DNA of 64,000 nucleotides from the NCBI GenBank assembly GCA_023410715.1, contig JAEYPN010000024.1, positions 3,897 to 67,896 on the forward strand, given 5' to 3'. The DNA is from Bacillota bacterium (GTDB lineage Bacteria > Bacillota_I > Bacilli_A > Izemoplasmatales > UBA1188). The notes under the pieces were generated by a model. It made no database searches and was not told where the DNA came from. It worked only from the letters and a program-made list of their open reading frames with translations. A program made the translations under genes and the position numbers. The first letter of the stretch is position 1. Every line of letters begins with the position of its first letter. Positions 1 to 7,915 of this stretch are shown piece after piece.

Positions 1-120
1 GTAGTCAAAATCTTTATAATCTATATTTAATCTTTTAAACATAAAATTTATAGCATATTCTTCATACTTTGAAAAATAAATTAGCGTATCATCTAAATCA
101 AATATTACTAACCTATACAT
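1..120 (-). CDS. HAD-family hydrolase, 5' part only (cut by the window edge)
   Basis: Forty codons are visible, reading leftward from an ATG at 118-120 to the window edge with no stop. The peptide begins MYRLVIFDLDDTLIYFS, which carries HAD motif I (DLDDT); the first Asp is the nucleophile in phosphatases of this superfamily. A GAGG-type ribosome binding site lies about eight bases upstream of the ATG. HAD proteins of this type are usually soluble phosphatases of 200-230 residues acting on small phosphorylated metabolites. The substrate cannot be predicted from the N-terminus alone. About 260 bases without a recognisable gene separate it from the Nudix gene. Confidence 0.75.
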   Translation of the reverse strand, partial: MYRLVIFDLDDTLIYFSKYEEYAINFMFKRLNIDYKDFDY

Positions 121-380
121 TATCGCTTCCTCACAAATACTAATATTAAATAATAATATCCTAGTTTAAAATATATTCATTTAATCTATGTTTGAAAGTT
201 TAAGAGTCTAAAACAAGAGTATCAAGGCTATTATTTAAAACTGTGTTGTGTCCACTATTTTCTCATGTAAGTGATATTAATAAATGGCACCACATCAGAT
301 CAACTCTCTTCTCTAATAATATCGACTTATTATAATATTTGACTTCTTTAAGATCAAATATTTTTAGTTAAAATCATTTT

Positions 381-863
381 TTATATTTTTAAATCATTAA
401 GTAGTTCTTTAGTTAATACACCTCTTAATTGACTAATATCAATATCTTTAATATTTTTGATGTAAATAACTTCTGATACTTCATTATTTTCAATAAAGTT
501 AGTTTTTTCAACCTTACCTTTATAGACAATCCAAATAAGTCGCTGTTCATCTTTTGTATACGTTTTAAAAAGTTCAAGATTATCAACTATCATTCCAGTC
601 TCTTCAAAAAATTCTCTTTTAGCTGCTTGAATTAATGTTTCACCCATTTCACGGTAACCACCAGGAAATGTAATTTTACCTTCTTCTTTACCTTTTAGTC
701 TAACCATTGTTATTTCATTGTCATTTGTGTATGCAACCACAACACATGAAATATTAACCCAATTATTCCAATCAATAAAACCACATGAACTACATTTTTT
801 TGCTATAGTATTGTTTATACTCTGGGATGTTAATTTGCTTGCACAATATGGACAAAAATTCAT
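381..863 (-). CDS. Nudix hydrolase with N-terminal zinc ribbon
   Basis: A 160-residue protein. Residues 4-7 (CPYC) and 24-27 (CSSC) form a small zinc ribbon, as in NudC-like and related Nudix proteins. The Nudix box follows at about residues 68-90: G-x5-E-x7-REFFEETG, with the metal-binding REx2EE core intact. Nudix enzymes hydrolyse nucleoside diphosphates linked to another group. A zinc ribbon ahead of the fold is common in members acting on NAD(H), ADP-ribose or similar substrates, but specificity is not readable here. It is about half the length of classical NudC, so I would not call it NudC. It stands alone, with a TCCTCC-complement SD just upstream. Confidence 0.85.
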   Translation of the reverse strand: MNFCPYCASKLTSQSINNTIAKKCSSCGFIDWNNWVNISCVVVAYTNDNEITMVRLKGKEEGKITFPGGYREMGETLIQAAKREFFEETGMIVDNLELFKTYTKDEQRLIWIVYKGKVEKTNFIENNEVSEVIYIKNIKDIDISQLRGVLTKELLNDLKI

Positions 864-1167
864 TTTTTTCCTCCTAGAAGTTATATATATTAATTTTTTA
901 AATATTGATTTCGTTTATTACTTATATCTATTATATACTATTTAATAAATGAATCTTATAATTAGTTGATTTTCGTATTTTTTTTGTTCTTTTTTGTTTT
1001 TATTAGGCTTTCGTGTTTTCATAAAACCTATAAATAATACAATATAGAAATAATAAAGATTATTCAGTTCAAATCTTTAAGTTTGTATAAAGAAAAAAAG
1101 GGATTTACTCCCTTTTTTCTACTTTATAATTGTCGATACTATTTGTATCAACACTAATGTTCTAATA
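864..1167. other. Intergenic region, no gene seen
   Basis: About 300 AT-rich bases between the Nudix start and the tRNA. I see no coding frame with start and SD on either strand. It holds the tRNA terminator at 1091-1119 and presumably the Nudix promoter near 870-950. Confidence 0.6.
1091..1119 (-). terminator. Terminator after tRNA-Gly
   Basis: Perfect stem AAAAAAGGGA/TCCCTTTTTT around a five-base loop. The A and T tracts on both sides would let it work in either direction; the minus-strand tRNA-Gly transcript runs into it. Confidence 0.75.
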
Positions 1168-1241
1168 TGGAGCAGATGATGGGAATCGAACCCACATAGT
1201 CAGCTTGGAAGGCTGAAGTTCTACCATTGAACTACATCTGC
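1168..1241 (-). tRNA. tRNA-Gly (anticodon TCC), CCA encoded
   Basis: The minus strand folds as a cloverleaf. The acceptor pair is GCAGATG/CATCTGC, the D arm is GTTC...GAAC, the anticodon stem is TCAGC/GCTGA with loop CTTCCAA giving anticodon TCC (Gly, reads GGA/GGG), and the T arm is GTGGG-TTCGATT-CCCAT. Discriminator T and a genomically encoded CCA follow (plus-strand 1168-1170 is TGG). It is 74 bases with CCA. A strong promoter lies at 1260-1288 and a terminator at 1091-1119, so it is its own transcription unit. Confidence 0.95.
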
Positions 1242-1259
1242 AAGTTTTATAGCAAAAAT

Positions 1260-1288
1260 ATAATATCACAAAGTTAATTTTGTGTCAA
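1260..1288 (-). promoter_or_regulatory. Promoter of tRNA-Gly
   Basis: Minus-strand -35 TTGACA (1283-1288), 17-base spacer, -10 TATTAT (1260-1265). The predicted start is about 10 bases ahead of the mature tRNA 5' end. Confidence 0.75.
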
Positions 1289-1324
1289 TAAAAAAATTGC
1301 GGATTATTAATTTTTCTCCGCAAT
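1289..1324 (-). terminator. Terminator at the 3' end of rsmH
   Basis: Minus-strand stem ATTGCGGA/TCCGCAAT followed by a T tract (plus-strand A run 1289-1296). The stem overlaps the last codons of rsmH. Confidence 0.75.
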
Positions 1325-2230
1325 TCTCATTTTTGCACTGTGAGCCCTGTTATTAATTTCTAGTTCTTCATCTGATGCAGTAATAATCTTTTTTGAAACT
1401 AACTTAAGTGGTGGAATCTCATTTGATATAATTGGTAACCCTTTAGGAATATAAATTGTTGATTTATCTTTAAATATCGTTTTACAAATTCTATCTTCTA
1501 ATGAATGAAAACTAATTACTACAATTCTTCCACCTGTATCTAACAGATCAATTGCTTGATATAATGATTTTTCAAACACATCAAGCTCATTATTTACCGC
1601 AATTCTTAAAGCCTGAAAGGTTTTTTTTGCTGGATGACCTTTCTTGTTTAAATATTTCATTGGTAAAGATTTTTTAATGATATCAACTAGTTCAAAAGTT
1701 GTTTCTATCTTTTTAGTCTCCCTATACTTTTCAATACCTCTTGCAATATTTTTAGCATATTCTTCTTCACCATATTTATATAAAATGTTTTGAATATCAT
1801 GAAACGAATAATTATTTACAATATCATACGCGGAAAATTCTTTAGTTTCATCCATCCTCATATCAAGAGGGGCATCATAATTATAGCTAAATCCTCTTTC
1901 AGGAATATCTAATTGAAAACTTGATACACCTAAATCATATAAAATTCCGTCTATTTTAGTTACATTTAGTTTATTTAATTCTTCTTTTAAATTAATAAAA
2001 TTACTCTTAATTAAGGTAAAGTTTGACCCAATTTGTTCTAACCTTTCCTTTGCATATTCAATCGCATATTCATCTTGATCAAATGCGTATAAATGACCAT
2101 TAGGAATTCTTTTCAAAATTTCACTAGCATGTCCGCCACCACCAAGCGTTGCGTCAACATAAATACCATTTTCTTTTAAGTTTAAACCATCTAACGCTTC
2201 TTGCTTTAAAACTGAAATATGTTGATACAT
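1307..2230 (-). CDS. rsmH: 16S rRNA (cytosine-1402-N4)-methyltransferase RsmH (MraW)
   Basis: A 307-residue SAM-dependent methyltransferase that modifies C1402 of 16S rRNA in the small subunit's decoding centre. The N-terminus HISVLKQEALDGL, the SAM motif DATLGGGGHASEIL, YDLGVSSFQLD, GFSYNYDAPLDMRMD and the C-terminal VISFHSLEDRI are family signatures, and the length is normal. I choose the ATG at 2228-2230 because GGAG lies eight bases upstream; an in-frame start seven codons earlier has no SD. In most Firmicutes this gene opens the mra/dcw cell-wall cluster. Here it stands alone between rpmF and tRNA-Gly and has its own terminator. Confidence 0.97.
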   Translation of the reverse strand: MYQHISVLKQEALDGLNLKENGIYVDATLGGGGHASEILKRIPNGHLYAFDQDEYAIEYAKERLEQIGSNFTLIKSNFINLKEELNKLNVTKIDGILYDLGVSSFQLDIPERGFSYNYDAPLDMRMDETKEFSAYDIVNNYSFHDIQNILYKYGEEEYAKNIARGIEKYRETKKIETTFELVDIIKKSLPMKYLNKKGHPAKKTFQALRIAVNNELDVFEKSLYQAIDLLDTGGRIVVISFHSLEDRICKTIFKDKSTIYIPKGLPIISNEIPPLKLVSKKIITASDEELEINNRAHSAKMRIAEKN

Positions 2231-2261
2231 TTTAATCACGCTCCATAACAATTATATCATA

Positions 2262-2291
2262 TTTAAAAAAGAAAAACGCTGTTTTTCAGCG
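2262..2291 (-). terminator. Terminator after rpmF
   Basis: Minus-strand stem CGCTG-AAAAA-CAGCG followed by a T-rich tract, directly after the rpmF stop. It separates the yceD-rpmF transcript from rsmH. A TATAAT about 22 bases ahead of the rsmH start could be the -10 of rsmH. Confidence 0.7.
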
Positions 2292-2295
2292 CTTC

Positions 2296-2490
2296 TTATT
2301 CTTTTTCTTTCTTTTCTTTAATTACTTCAACTTGTTTGCCTTTATAGAAACCGCAACTCTTGCAAACTTGATGTGCTGTTGTTAGTTCTCCACAATTTGG
2401 ACAAACTACCATACCAGGTACAGAAAGTTTAAAATGTGTACGACGTTTTCTTTTTACGGCCTTGGATGTCTTACGAAAAGGAACTGCCAT
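2296..2490 (-). CDS. rpmF: 50S ribosomal protein L32
   Basis: A 64-residue basic protein beginning MAVPFRKTSKAVKRKRR, typical of L32. It carries the zinc ribbon CPNC (about residues 31-34) and CKSC (43-46), so this is the zinc-binding (C+) form. The C-terminal tail is rich in Lys and Glu. It lies one base downstream of the yceD stop, the usual bacterial pairing, and ends at a terminator. Confidence 0.97.
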   Translation of the reverse strand: MAVPFRKTSKAVKRKRRTHFKLSVPGMVVCPNCGELTTAHQVCKSCGFYKGKQVEVIKEKKEKE

Positions 2491-2491
2491 T

Positions 2492-2950
2492 TTATTTTCC
2501 TCCTAACTTTTTTAATGCTTTAAATGGGTTAATGTCTTCTTCTTCTATTTCAACTTGAGGTTCATCAAATTCAACATCTTCTTTTTTTACAATCATTGGT
2601 TTTTCTACTAATATGTTTGCCCATATAGCTTCATCTAAATTAATCGTCTGTCCATCAATTAAATAAACATCATCATTAATTCGTGAATCAGTGAAAAGCA
2701 AAGAAACATCAAATTTTAAAGGAACTTTTACTTTTTCCAAAGTAATTGCACAAGCCATATAAAGATTAACATTAATGTTTAAATCAAAAATATATTCAGT
2801 ATCATTATTTGCCAAAGTGTAATGGCCATAAACATGACATGGATCAACATCTAAGATTTCTTCATCAATTTTATAGCTAAAATCAATTACTTCATTAATT
2901 TCATTATTAACATAACTGTTTTTCTTTAAGGCTTGAATTGTAAACTTCAT
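2492..2950 (-). CDS. YceD/DUF177 family protein
   Basis: A 152-residue protein of the YceD (DUF177) family, recognised by its place directly upstream of rpmF and by the C-terminal region with DGQTINLDEAIWANILVEKP. In plants and bacteria the family has been linked to 23S rRNA accumulation; its molecular activity is not settled. The SD GAGGTGAT sits just before the ATG. A consensus promoter drives the operon from 2977-3005. The last quarter is acidic and ends in an NPFKALKKL motif that is common in the family. Confidence 0.88.
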   Translation of the reverse strand: MKFTIQALKKNSYVNNEINEVIDFSYKIDEEILDVDPCHVYGHYTLANNDTEYIFDLNINVNLYMACAITLEKVKVPLKFDVSLLFTDSRINDDVYLIDGQTINLDEAIWANILVEKPMIVKKEDVEFDEPQVEIEEEDINPFKALKKLGGK

Positions 2951-2976
2951 AATATCACCTCAAATAAAGCATATAA

Positions 2977-3005
2977 ATTATACTAATTTTTGCATTAAAA
3001 GTCAA
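2977..3005 (-). promoter_or_regulatory. Promoter of yceD-rpmF
   Basis: Minus-strand -35 TTGACT (3000-3005), 17-base spacer, -10 TATAAT (2977-2982). Confidence 0.75.
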
Positions 3006-3071
3006 TATAAAAAAACAATAACTTTTTTTAATTTAAATTTAACGCTTTTTTTTACTGAATTTTTTTGTCAC

Positions 3072-3100
3072 TTGCTTTTTTTAGTAAAATAAGGGATAAT
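3072..3100 (+). promoter_or_regulatory. Promoter of tmcAL, very short leader
   Basis: -35 TTGCTT (3072-3077), 17-base spacer, -10 GATAAT (3095-3100). Transcription should begin near 3107, leaving about ten bases before the ATG at 3117. Confidence 0.65.
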
Positions 3101-3116
3101 ATAGCTGGTGATGACG

Positions 3117-4265
3117 ATGAAAGCAATTGGAATTGTTGTAGAGTATAATCCATTTCATAATGGCCATATGTACCAAATTAATGAAGCCAGAAAAGTAACC
3201 AAAGCTGAATGCGTTATTGCAGTAATGAGCCCTAATTTTGTGATGCGTGGGGAGCCTGCAATTCTTGATAAATTTGAAAGAACGGAAATTGCTTTAAATA
3301 ATGGAATTGATATTGTTTTGGAATTACCAACAGTATTTGCGATTCAAGCTTCTGATATTTTTGCTAGTAAAGCCATTGATATCTTAAATACTATGGAAAT
3401 CGAATGTTTATGCTTTGGAGCAGAAACCGACGATTTAAAAATATTACAGAATATCGCTGATACTTTTGAAAAAGAAGAGTATCTTTTAGCTTTAAAAAAG
3501 TATTTAAAAATTGGGTTATCATTTCAAGCAGCGAGTAAAAAAGCAATTAACGATGTCTTACCTGATGCTAGCTCAATTATTACAATGCCAAATAATATTT
3601 TAGCAATTCAGTATTTAAGACATTTAAAAAAACTAAGTAGAAAAATTAAACCAGTTTTAATTAAACGGGTTGGTAATGAATATTATGATGAACATATTAA
3701 TATAGGCGATATCCAATCAGCTACAGCTATAAGAAAATTAATGATAAATAATGAAGACTTTTCTACTTACGTTCCTAAATATGCTAATTATCAAGGATTT
3801 GTTTCGCTTAAGGACTTTTTCCCCTTTATTGCATATAAAATATACTCTTCTTCAAAAGAAGATTTAAAAGAGATTTTTGGCGTTTCAGAGGGACTTGAAA
3901 ATTCATTGAAAGATAAAAAAATATATCAGGATATTGATGATTTTTTTAATACGTTTAAATCAAAAAGATATACAGAATCACGACTAAAAAGGCTTTTACT
4001 TTGTATTCTTTTAAACATAAAGAAATCAGATGTACAAAATAAAAGCATTGAATATATAAAAGTTTTAGGTTTTAATAAAATTGGACAACAATATTTAAAT
4101 TGGGTAAAAAAAACAATTACCTTACCTATTTTAACTAAAGTTCATCGTGATGAACCTAAGATGCATCAAAAAGAAATTTTATACTCTAAAATTTATTCGC
4201 TAGTAAGCAGAAAAAATACATATTATCGTGAATATTATCAGCCAATAATTATTAAGCAAGATTAA
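3117..4265 (+). CDS. tmcAL: tRNA(Met) cytidine acetate ligase TmcAL (YlbM)
   Basis: A protein of about 382 residues beginning MKAIGIVVEYNPFHNGH. The HxGH-like nucleotidyltransferase motif (HNGH) and the following GEPAILDKFERTEIAL are hallmarks of TmcAL. This family uses acetate and ATP to make N4-acetylcytidine at the wobble position of elongator tRNA-Met; the route is known from Bacillus subtilis. Candidate starts are GTG 3108, ATG 3111 and ATG 3117. I prefer 3117 because family members start MKA-GI/LVVEYNPFHNGH and GGTGATG lies just upstream. It is divergent from yceD-rpmF, which is a conserved arrangement. Confidence 0.93.
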   Translation: MKAIGIVVEYNPFHNGHMYQINEARKVTKAECVIAVMSPNFVMRGEPAILDKFERTEIALNNGIDIVLELPTVFAIQASDIFASKAIDILNTMEIECLCFGAETDDLKILQNIADTFEKEEYLLALKKYLKIGLSFQAASKKAINDVLPDASSIITMPNNILAIQYLRHLKKLSRKIKPVLIKRVGNEYYDEHINIGDIQSATAIRKLMINNEDFSTYVPKYANYQGFVSLKDFFPFIAYKIYSSSKEDLKEIFGVSEGLENSLKDKKIYQDIDDFFNTFKSKRYTESRLKRLLLCILLNIKKSDVQNKSIEYIKVLGFNKIGQQYLNWVKKTITLPILTKVHRDEPKMHQKEILYSKIYSLVSRKNTYYREYYQPIIIKQD

Positions 4266-4285
4266 ATAATCTTGCTTATTTTTTT
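4254..4285 (+). terminator. Terminator after tmcAL
   Basis: Stem AAGCAAGATT/AATCTTGCTT with four-base loop, then ATTTTTTT. It overlaps the stop region of the convergent regulator gene. Confidence 0.8.
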
Positions 4286-5499
4286 AATTGGGCGTAACAC
4301 ATCGCTTCTTTGTATCTACTATTACTTGCTAAATGTTTTGATATTTCACTGCGAATTGTGGCTATTTCAAAGGGCGTTCCTTCTTTTTCCACAACACTTA
4401 GGGTCTTTTCAATTAGAAAGTACCTTGTAATATCATTTTTTTCACTTTTAATAAACAATTCTACAAATGCTTTAAAGATATTATCTTTGACTTCTAAATT
4501 AGTCAATTCATTAAAGATTAAGGTATAATCATCACACATTTCCTTAGCTATTAAGCACTTAAAAATAAGTGTCAAGGGATAATATATTGAAGAATTTGAT
4601 ACATTATTTAGATATTTTAGAGAATTTATATAATCGTTTATATAAAAGTATGAACAGCCAATATAAAAATAAATTTTTAACATGTCTTTGAAATAATTAG
4701 CATCACACCTTTGACCCATTTCGATAACTTCTTGATATTCACCGGTTTCAAATGATAAAATCATCATTTTAAGTTGAATATCTGCTAATCTTTGTAAGTT
4801 ATTCGCTTCAACATAATAGTTTTTAAGGTCATTATAGTACATTGAAGCTTTGATAGTTTTCAGTGTTTCTGCGTAATAATTAAATTTACATTCAAGAATT
4901 AAAAAGAAAAGCTTTTTTTCAGAAATGGCTAAGTTAAATACTAAATCTAACAAAGATAAAGCTTGGTTATATTCTTTTTTATGCAACAAATAAGTAGCAG
5001 TAAATAAATAAAATAGTTCAAAGACTAAATTAGCCATATTTGTAGCTGATGAAATATTGTCACTAATTATTTTTTCACAATCATTATAATTTTCAATTAA
5101 TAAATTATAACCAAGAATTATAACTTGATATAATAACGTGTTTTTAAATTGATTTATATCTCTTATTAATTCTAAATAATCATCAACTTTCTTTGAAAAA
5201 TAATATTCAATCACTTTTGATATAATTCGGTCTTGATCATACATAACAGTAATACCTTCGTAAGACAAATCCATCTTTTCCATGATAAAGGCAAGACTTT
5301 CTTTATTTGGAATTATTTTGTTATTTTCAATTTTTGATAAGTAGCTTATACTACATATTCCATTACAAATATATTCCTGTGTTGCGTTCATTTCTTCTCG
5401 CCTTTTTCTTATTGTTGTACCAATTTCTTGAAAGTTTATACTTTCTCTTTTTCTTTTTCTCCTTTTTTCAATTGTTGTAACTAATATATCTATGTTCAT
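4276..5499 (-). CDS. XRE-type regulator with large TPR-like domain
   Basis: A 407-residue cytoplasmic regulator. Residues about 25-80 form an XRE helix-turn-helix: IGTTIRKRREEMNATQEYI, then SISYLSKIENNKIIPNKESL. The remaining 320 residues are helical and read as repeated tetratricopeptide-like pairs (for example around AMYCAQ and GCSYFYINDYINSLKYL). This plan resembles PlcR/Rgg/NprR-type peptide-sensing regulators, though it is longer than PlcR or Rgg. A basic patch (EKRRKRKRES) precedes the HTH. The start is supported by AAGGAG eight bases upstream of the ATG. I see no signal-peptide pheromone gene beside it, so peptide sensing is only an inference. A cse60-like gene lies directly upstream. 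Confidence 0.8.
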   Translation of the reverse strand: MNIDILVTTIEKRRKRKRESINFQEIGTTIRKRREEMNATQEYICNGICSISYLSKIENNKIIPNKESLAFIMEKMDLSYEGITVMYDQDRIISKVIEYYFSKKVDDYLELIRDINQFKNTLLYQVIILGYNLLIENYNDCEKIISDNISSATNMANLVFELFYLFTATYLLHKKEYNQALSLLDLVFNLAISEKKLFFLILECKFNYYAETLKTIKASMYYNDLKNYYVEANNLQRLADIQLKMMILSFETGEYQEVIEMGQRCDANYFKDMLKIYFYIGCSYFYINDYINSLKYLNNVSNSSIYYPLTLIFKCLIAKEMCDDYTLIFNELTNLEVKDNIFKAFVELFIKSEKNDITRYFLIEKTLSVVEKEGTPFEIATIRSEISKHLASNSRYKEAMCYAQLKK

Positions 5500-5526
5500 T
5501 TCTACATCTCCTTGCCAAAATTTTAC

Positions 5527-5545
5527 AATATATTTTAAATATATT
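5527..5545. promoter_or_regulatory. 19-base palindrome ahead of the XRE/TPR regulator
   Basis: AATATATTT-T-AAATATATT is a perfect 9-1-9 inverted repeat, 28 bases upstream of the regulator's start and where its -10 should lie. It is a candidate autoregulatory operator; AT-rich composition makes chance palindromes more likely. Confidence 0.4.
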
Positions 5546-5584
5546 CCATAAATTTATATTGAAAAAAATATCTTTATAATCAAC

Positions 5585-5767
5585 CTATTTTTCTCGATAA
5601 ATTACCATTGCTGAAAAACTATACACTTGACCTTTTCCATCTGACATCATTGACATTTGATATTTAACATCTACAATCTCACTTTCCTTATAGTCTTCTA
5701 GAAAATCATTCAATGCATCTTCTAAATCAAGTTCATGTTCACAATCAAAAAGTTTTACTTTAATCAT
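5585..5767 (-). CDS. Cse60-like small sporulation-associated protein
   Basis: A 60-residue acidic protein. The start KVKLFDCEHELDLEDAL with a following NDFLEDY and a later VDVKYQMSM resembles the Cse60 family (VKLFD-EHE-DLE-A-N-FL ... DIKYS). In Bacillus subtilis cse60 is a sigma-E-dependent gene of unknown biochemical role. The C-terminal half, with SAMVIYREK, fits a small alpha/beta fold. An AGGAGGAAAA-type SD lies before the ATG. It precedes the XRE/TPR regulator by 85 bases on the same strand. The family call rests on pattern memory and should be confirmed by a profile search. Confidence 0.65.
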   Translation of the reverse strand: MIKVKLFDCEHELDLEDALNDFLEDYKESEIVDVKYQMSMMSDGKGQVYSFSAMVIYREK

Positions 5768-5829
5768 CTTATTTTCCTCCTTTTTATATATCCAATATTA
5801 ATTATTTCCTTTTTTTGGAATTTTATGAT

Positions 5830-5860
5830 AAAAAAAGAATTCCTATTCAAGCGAATTCTT
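5830..5860 (-). terminator. Terminator at the 3' end of nth
   Basis: Minus-strand stem AAGAATTC/GAATTCTT with a ten-base loop, then seven Ts. The nth stop codon falls inside the loop. Confidence 0.7.
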
Positions 5861-6478
5861 CTTGCATATATCATTAAAAGGGCATTGATTGCATTCTGGT
5901 TTGAGTGCTTTGCATAAATATCGACCGAAGAAAATCAGTTTATGATGCATATCAGTCCATTCTTTCTCTTTAAAAAATTTTTTTAACTTTTTTTCTGTTT
6001 CTAATATTGTATCATCTTTTTTAGTAATTCCTAACCTTTTTGAAACACGATAAACATGAGTATCAACAGCCATTCGTGGTTCACAATACCACTCACTTAA
6101 GAATACATTTATTGTCTTTCTACCAAGGCCTGTAATATTTGATAAAATTTTCTCATCATTAGGCACAATACTTAAATCATTCTCGACCATGAATGTTGCA
6201 ACATTCTTAATTGACTTAGCTTTGTTATTAAAAAGCCCTAATCGTTTTATATCATTTGCTAGTTCCAAAATTGAAACTTTATAAATATCATTAAAGCTTT
6301 TGTACTTACAAAATAAATCTTTAGTCACAATATTAACCGCCTTATCAGTTGTTTGTGCTGATAAAATAATCGCAATTATTAACTCAAAATCATTTTTATA
6401 TTCTAATTCACAATGAGCATTTGGAAAAAGTAAATTTAAATTACTTACTATTAAATCATGTTTTTTTATCTTTTCCAT
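5843..6478 (-). CDS. nth: Endonuclease III (DNA glycosylase/AP lyase)
   Basis: A 211-residue base-excision repair enzyme that removes oxidised pyrimidines and cuts the abasic site. The helix-hairpin-helix ITGLGRKTINVFL carries the catalytic Lys, and MAVDTHVYRV carries the catalytic Asp. The C-terminus has the iron-sulfur ligand pattern C-x6-C-x2-C-x5-C (CKALKPECNQCPFNDIC). Its start overlaps the end of dnaD by 13 bases, reproducing the dnaD-nth pairing of Bacillus, so the two are translationally coupled. A terminator overlaps its stop. Confidence 0.97.
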   Translation of the reverse strand: MEKIKKHDLIVSNLNLLFPNAHCELEYKNDFELIIAIILSAQTTDKAVNIVTKDLFCKYKSFNDIYKVSILELANDIKRLGLFNNKAKSIKNVATFMVENDLSIVPNDEKILSNITGLGRKTINVFLSEWYCEPRMAVDTHVYRVSKRLGITKKDDTILETEKKLKKFFKEKEWTDMHHKLIFFGRYLCKALKPECNQCPFNDICKKNSLE

Positions 6479-7113
6479 GTCTTCTTTAACTCTTCTATCG
6501 CTGGCGGTAAGTTTTTATCATATTTAATTTCATTGTCCTGACGCACACGTTTTTGAATTAGAATGGCGTCTACGTAATTTAAAGTAAGTTTTTGAACCTT
6601 CACGGCATCAAGCATTGCTGATTTAATTTCATCAAATGAGAACTTATCTTCAGTCAACCATTTAGTAATTATTTCAATTTCTAAAGGTGAAATTTGTTTT
6701 TTAAATTCATTTTCAAACAATTCAACAATATTTTCTTCCACCGTTTTAACTTGCTGAGCTTTCATAGCTTTATAATCATCTAAGTATGCCATGTATATTT
6801 TTTCAATCAATGGTGTCAAATGGAATATTTCAGTTTGTCGGCCGTTTTTGTTTGTTTCAATTTCAATTACTAAGTATCCTTCCTTGATCAATGATTCAAG
6901 GCAATCATTTAATTCTTCAGAACTTAAATTAACCCTACCTAGTAGTTTACTTGTTTTAAGCATTAAAGCTCCTTCATCAAGCAAATTATTTAATTCAATA
7001 AGTACTAAAACTTCAGATTCATTAATTTTAAGTCTCTTATAGTTTTTTAATAATAGTTCATTAAAGTTAATTATTTTTTGCCTAACAAGCTTTAGAAAAA
7101 ATTGAAAATCCAT
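6466..7113 (-). CDS. dnaD: DnaD-like primosome protein
   Basis: A 215-residue protein of the DnaB/DnaD family of Gram-positive replication restart and initiation. The N-terminal winged-helix-like part (about 1-110) is followed by the DnaD domain (about 125-200) with FEKNEFKKQISPLEIEII-type spacing and the YVDAIL segment near the end. The start at 7111-7113 (MDFQFF) has a GAGGTG SD eight bases upstream; the in-frame GTG/TTG codons earlier are less likely. It works with DnaB and DnaI (35-36 kb here) to load the replicative helicase. Operon with nth. Confidence 0.88.
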   Translation of the reverse strand: MDFQFFLKLVRQKIINFNELLLKNYKRLKINESEVLVLIELNNLLDEGALMLKTSKLLGRVNLSSEELNDCLESLIKEGYLVIEIETNKNGRQTEIFHLTPLIEKIYMAYLDDYKAMKAQQVKTVEENIVELFENEFKKQISPLEIEIITKWLTEDKFSFDEIKSAMLDAVKVQKLTLNYVDAILIQKRVRQDNEIKYDKNLPPAIEELKKTWKR

Positions 7114-7146
7114 AATCAACACCTCGTGTTAATTATACCACATTTG

Positions 7147-7854
7147 TTATAAAACCGACAAATTATTTATGATATTATGATAATCCTTAAGTGATGTAGA
7201 AATAATTAGTCGATCATTCTTACTGATTAAATCTAGTGATTTTAAAAATCCTACTAAAAATGCATCCCTGGATAAAATCTCATGTTTAATTGTTAACCTC
7301 TCACCGCTATTATTAATAATTATCTCATGCGATGCAATTTGATGATTTACTCTGACAGACTGAATATCCGCATAATTAAAATTTAATATATTAGCAAAAT
7401 CCTTAGCTGTTCCACTTGGCGCATCTTTTTTCTTTTTGTGATGTGTTTCAATTAAGTCAATATCTAAAAAATCATCCTTAAAAGTTTCAATTATTTTATA
7501 CATAACGCTAGCTAAAAGTGCAAAATTTGGGCAAATAATCATTGATACTTTATTTTTTATTGCTAATTGTTTTAGCTCTTCTGTTTCCTCTTTAGTCATA
7601 CCTGTTGTGCCACATAATACTTTAATATTATGTTCCAAAGCCCACTTAATATTTTCATACGCTGCTTCTCTAGCTGAAAAATCTATTAAAACATCACAAG
7701 TTTCAAATTCACTTAGCTTGCTTTTAATATTTACTGTGGAAAAATTTTTATTATCATCAATCCCCCCAATAACCTTTATGTTTTCACGCAAGCTTAAAAC
7801 TTTAAAGACATAGGTACCCATACGTCCAAAAATACCAGAAATTACTACTTCCAT
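7147..7854 (-). CDS. dapB: 4-hydroxy-tetrahydrodipicolinate reductase
   Basis: A 235-residue NAD(P)H-dependent reductase of the diaminopimelate/lysine pathway. It shows the Rossmann motif GIFGRMG at the N-terminus, CGTTGM in the middle, and the catalytic/substrate motif ETHHKKKKDAPSGTA. The length is slightly short of the usual 250-270. No other dap gene is in the window, so the rest of the pathway must lie elsewhere. Besides peptidoglycan, this pathway feeds dipicolinate in spore formers, which suits the spore genes here. A GGGGGG SD precedes the ATG. Confidence 0.95.
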   Translation of the reverse strand: MEVVISGIFGRMGTYVFKVLSLRENIKVIGGIDDNKNFSTVNIKSKLSEFETCDVLIDFSAREAAYENIKWALEHNIKVLCGTTGMTKEETEELKQLAIKNKVSMIICPNFALLASVMYKIIETFKDDFLDIDLIETHHKKKKDAPSGTAKDFANILNFNYADIQSVRVNHQIASHEIIINNSGERLTIKHEILSRDAFLVGFLKSLDLISKNDRLIISTSLKDYHNIINNLSVL

Positions 7855-7871
7855 TTTTCCCCCTAAAAAAT

Positions 7872-7901
7872 AAAAAAAACCTAGTTAATACTATGTTTTT
7901 T
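7872..7901 (-). terminator. Terminator between rnc and dapB
   Basis: Minus-strand stem AAAAACATAG/CTAGGTTTTT with one mismatch, then further Ts. It lies 15 bases beyond the rnc stop. Confidence 0.55.
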
Positions 7902-7915
7902 CTTATATATTTAGA

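Noticed and set aside
5500..5584. A pheromone peptide gene for the XRE/TPR regulator
   Set aside because: The 85-base gap holds no frame with start, SD and hydrophobic leader on either strand.
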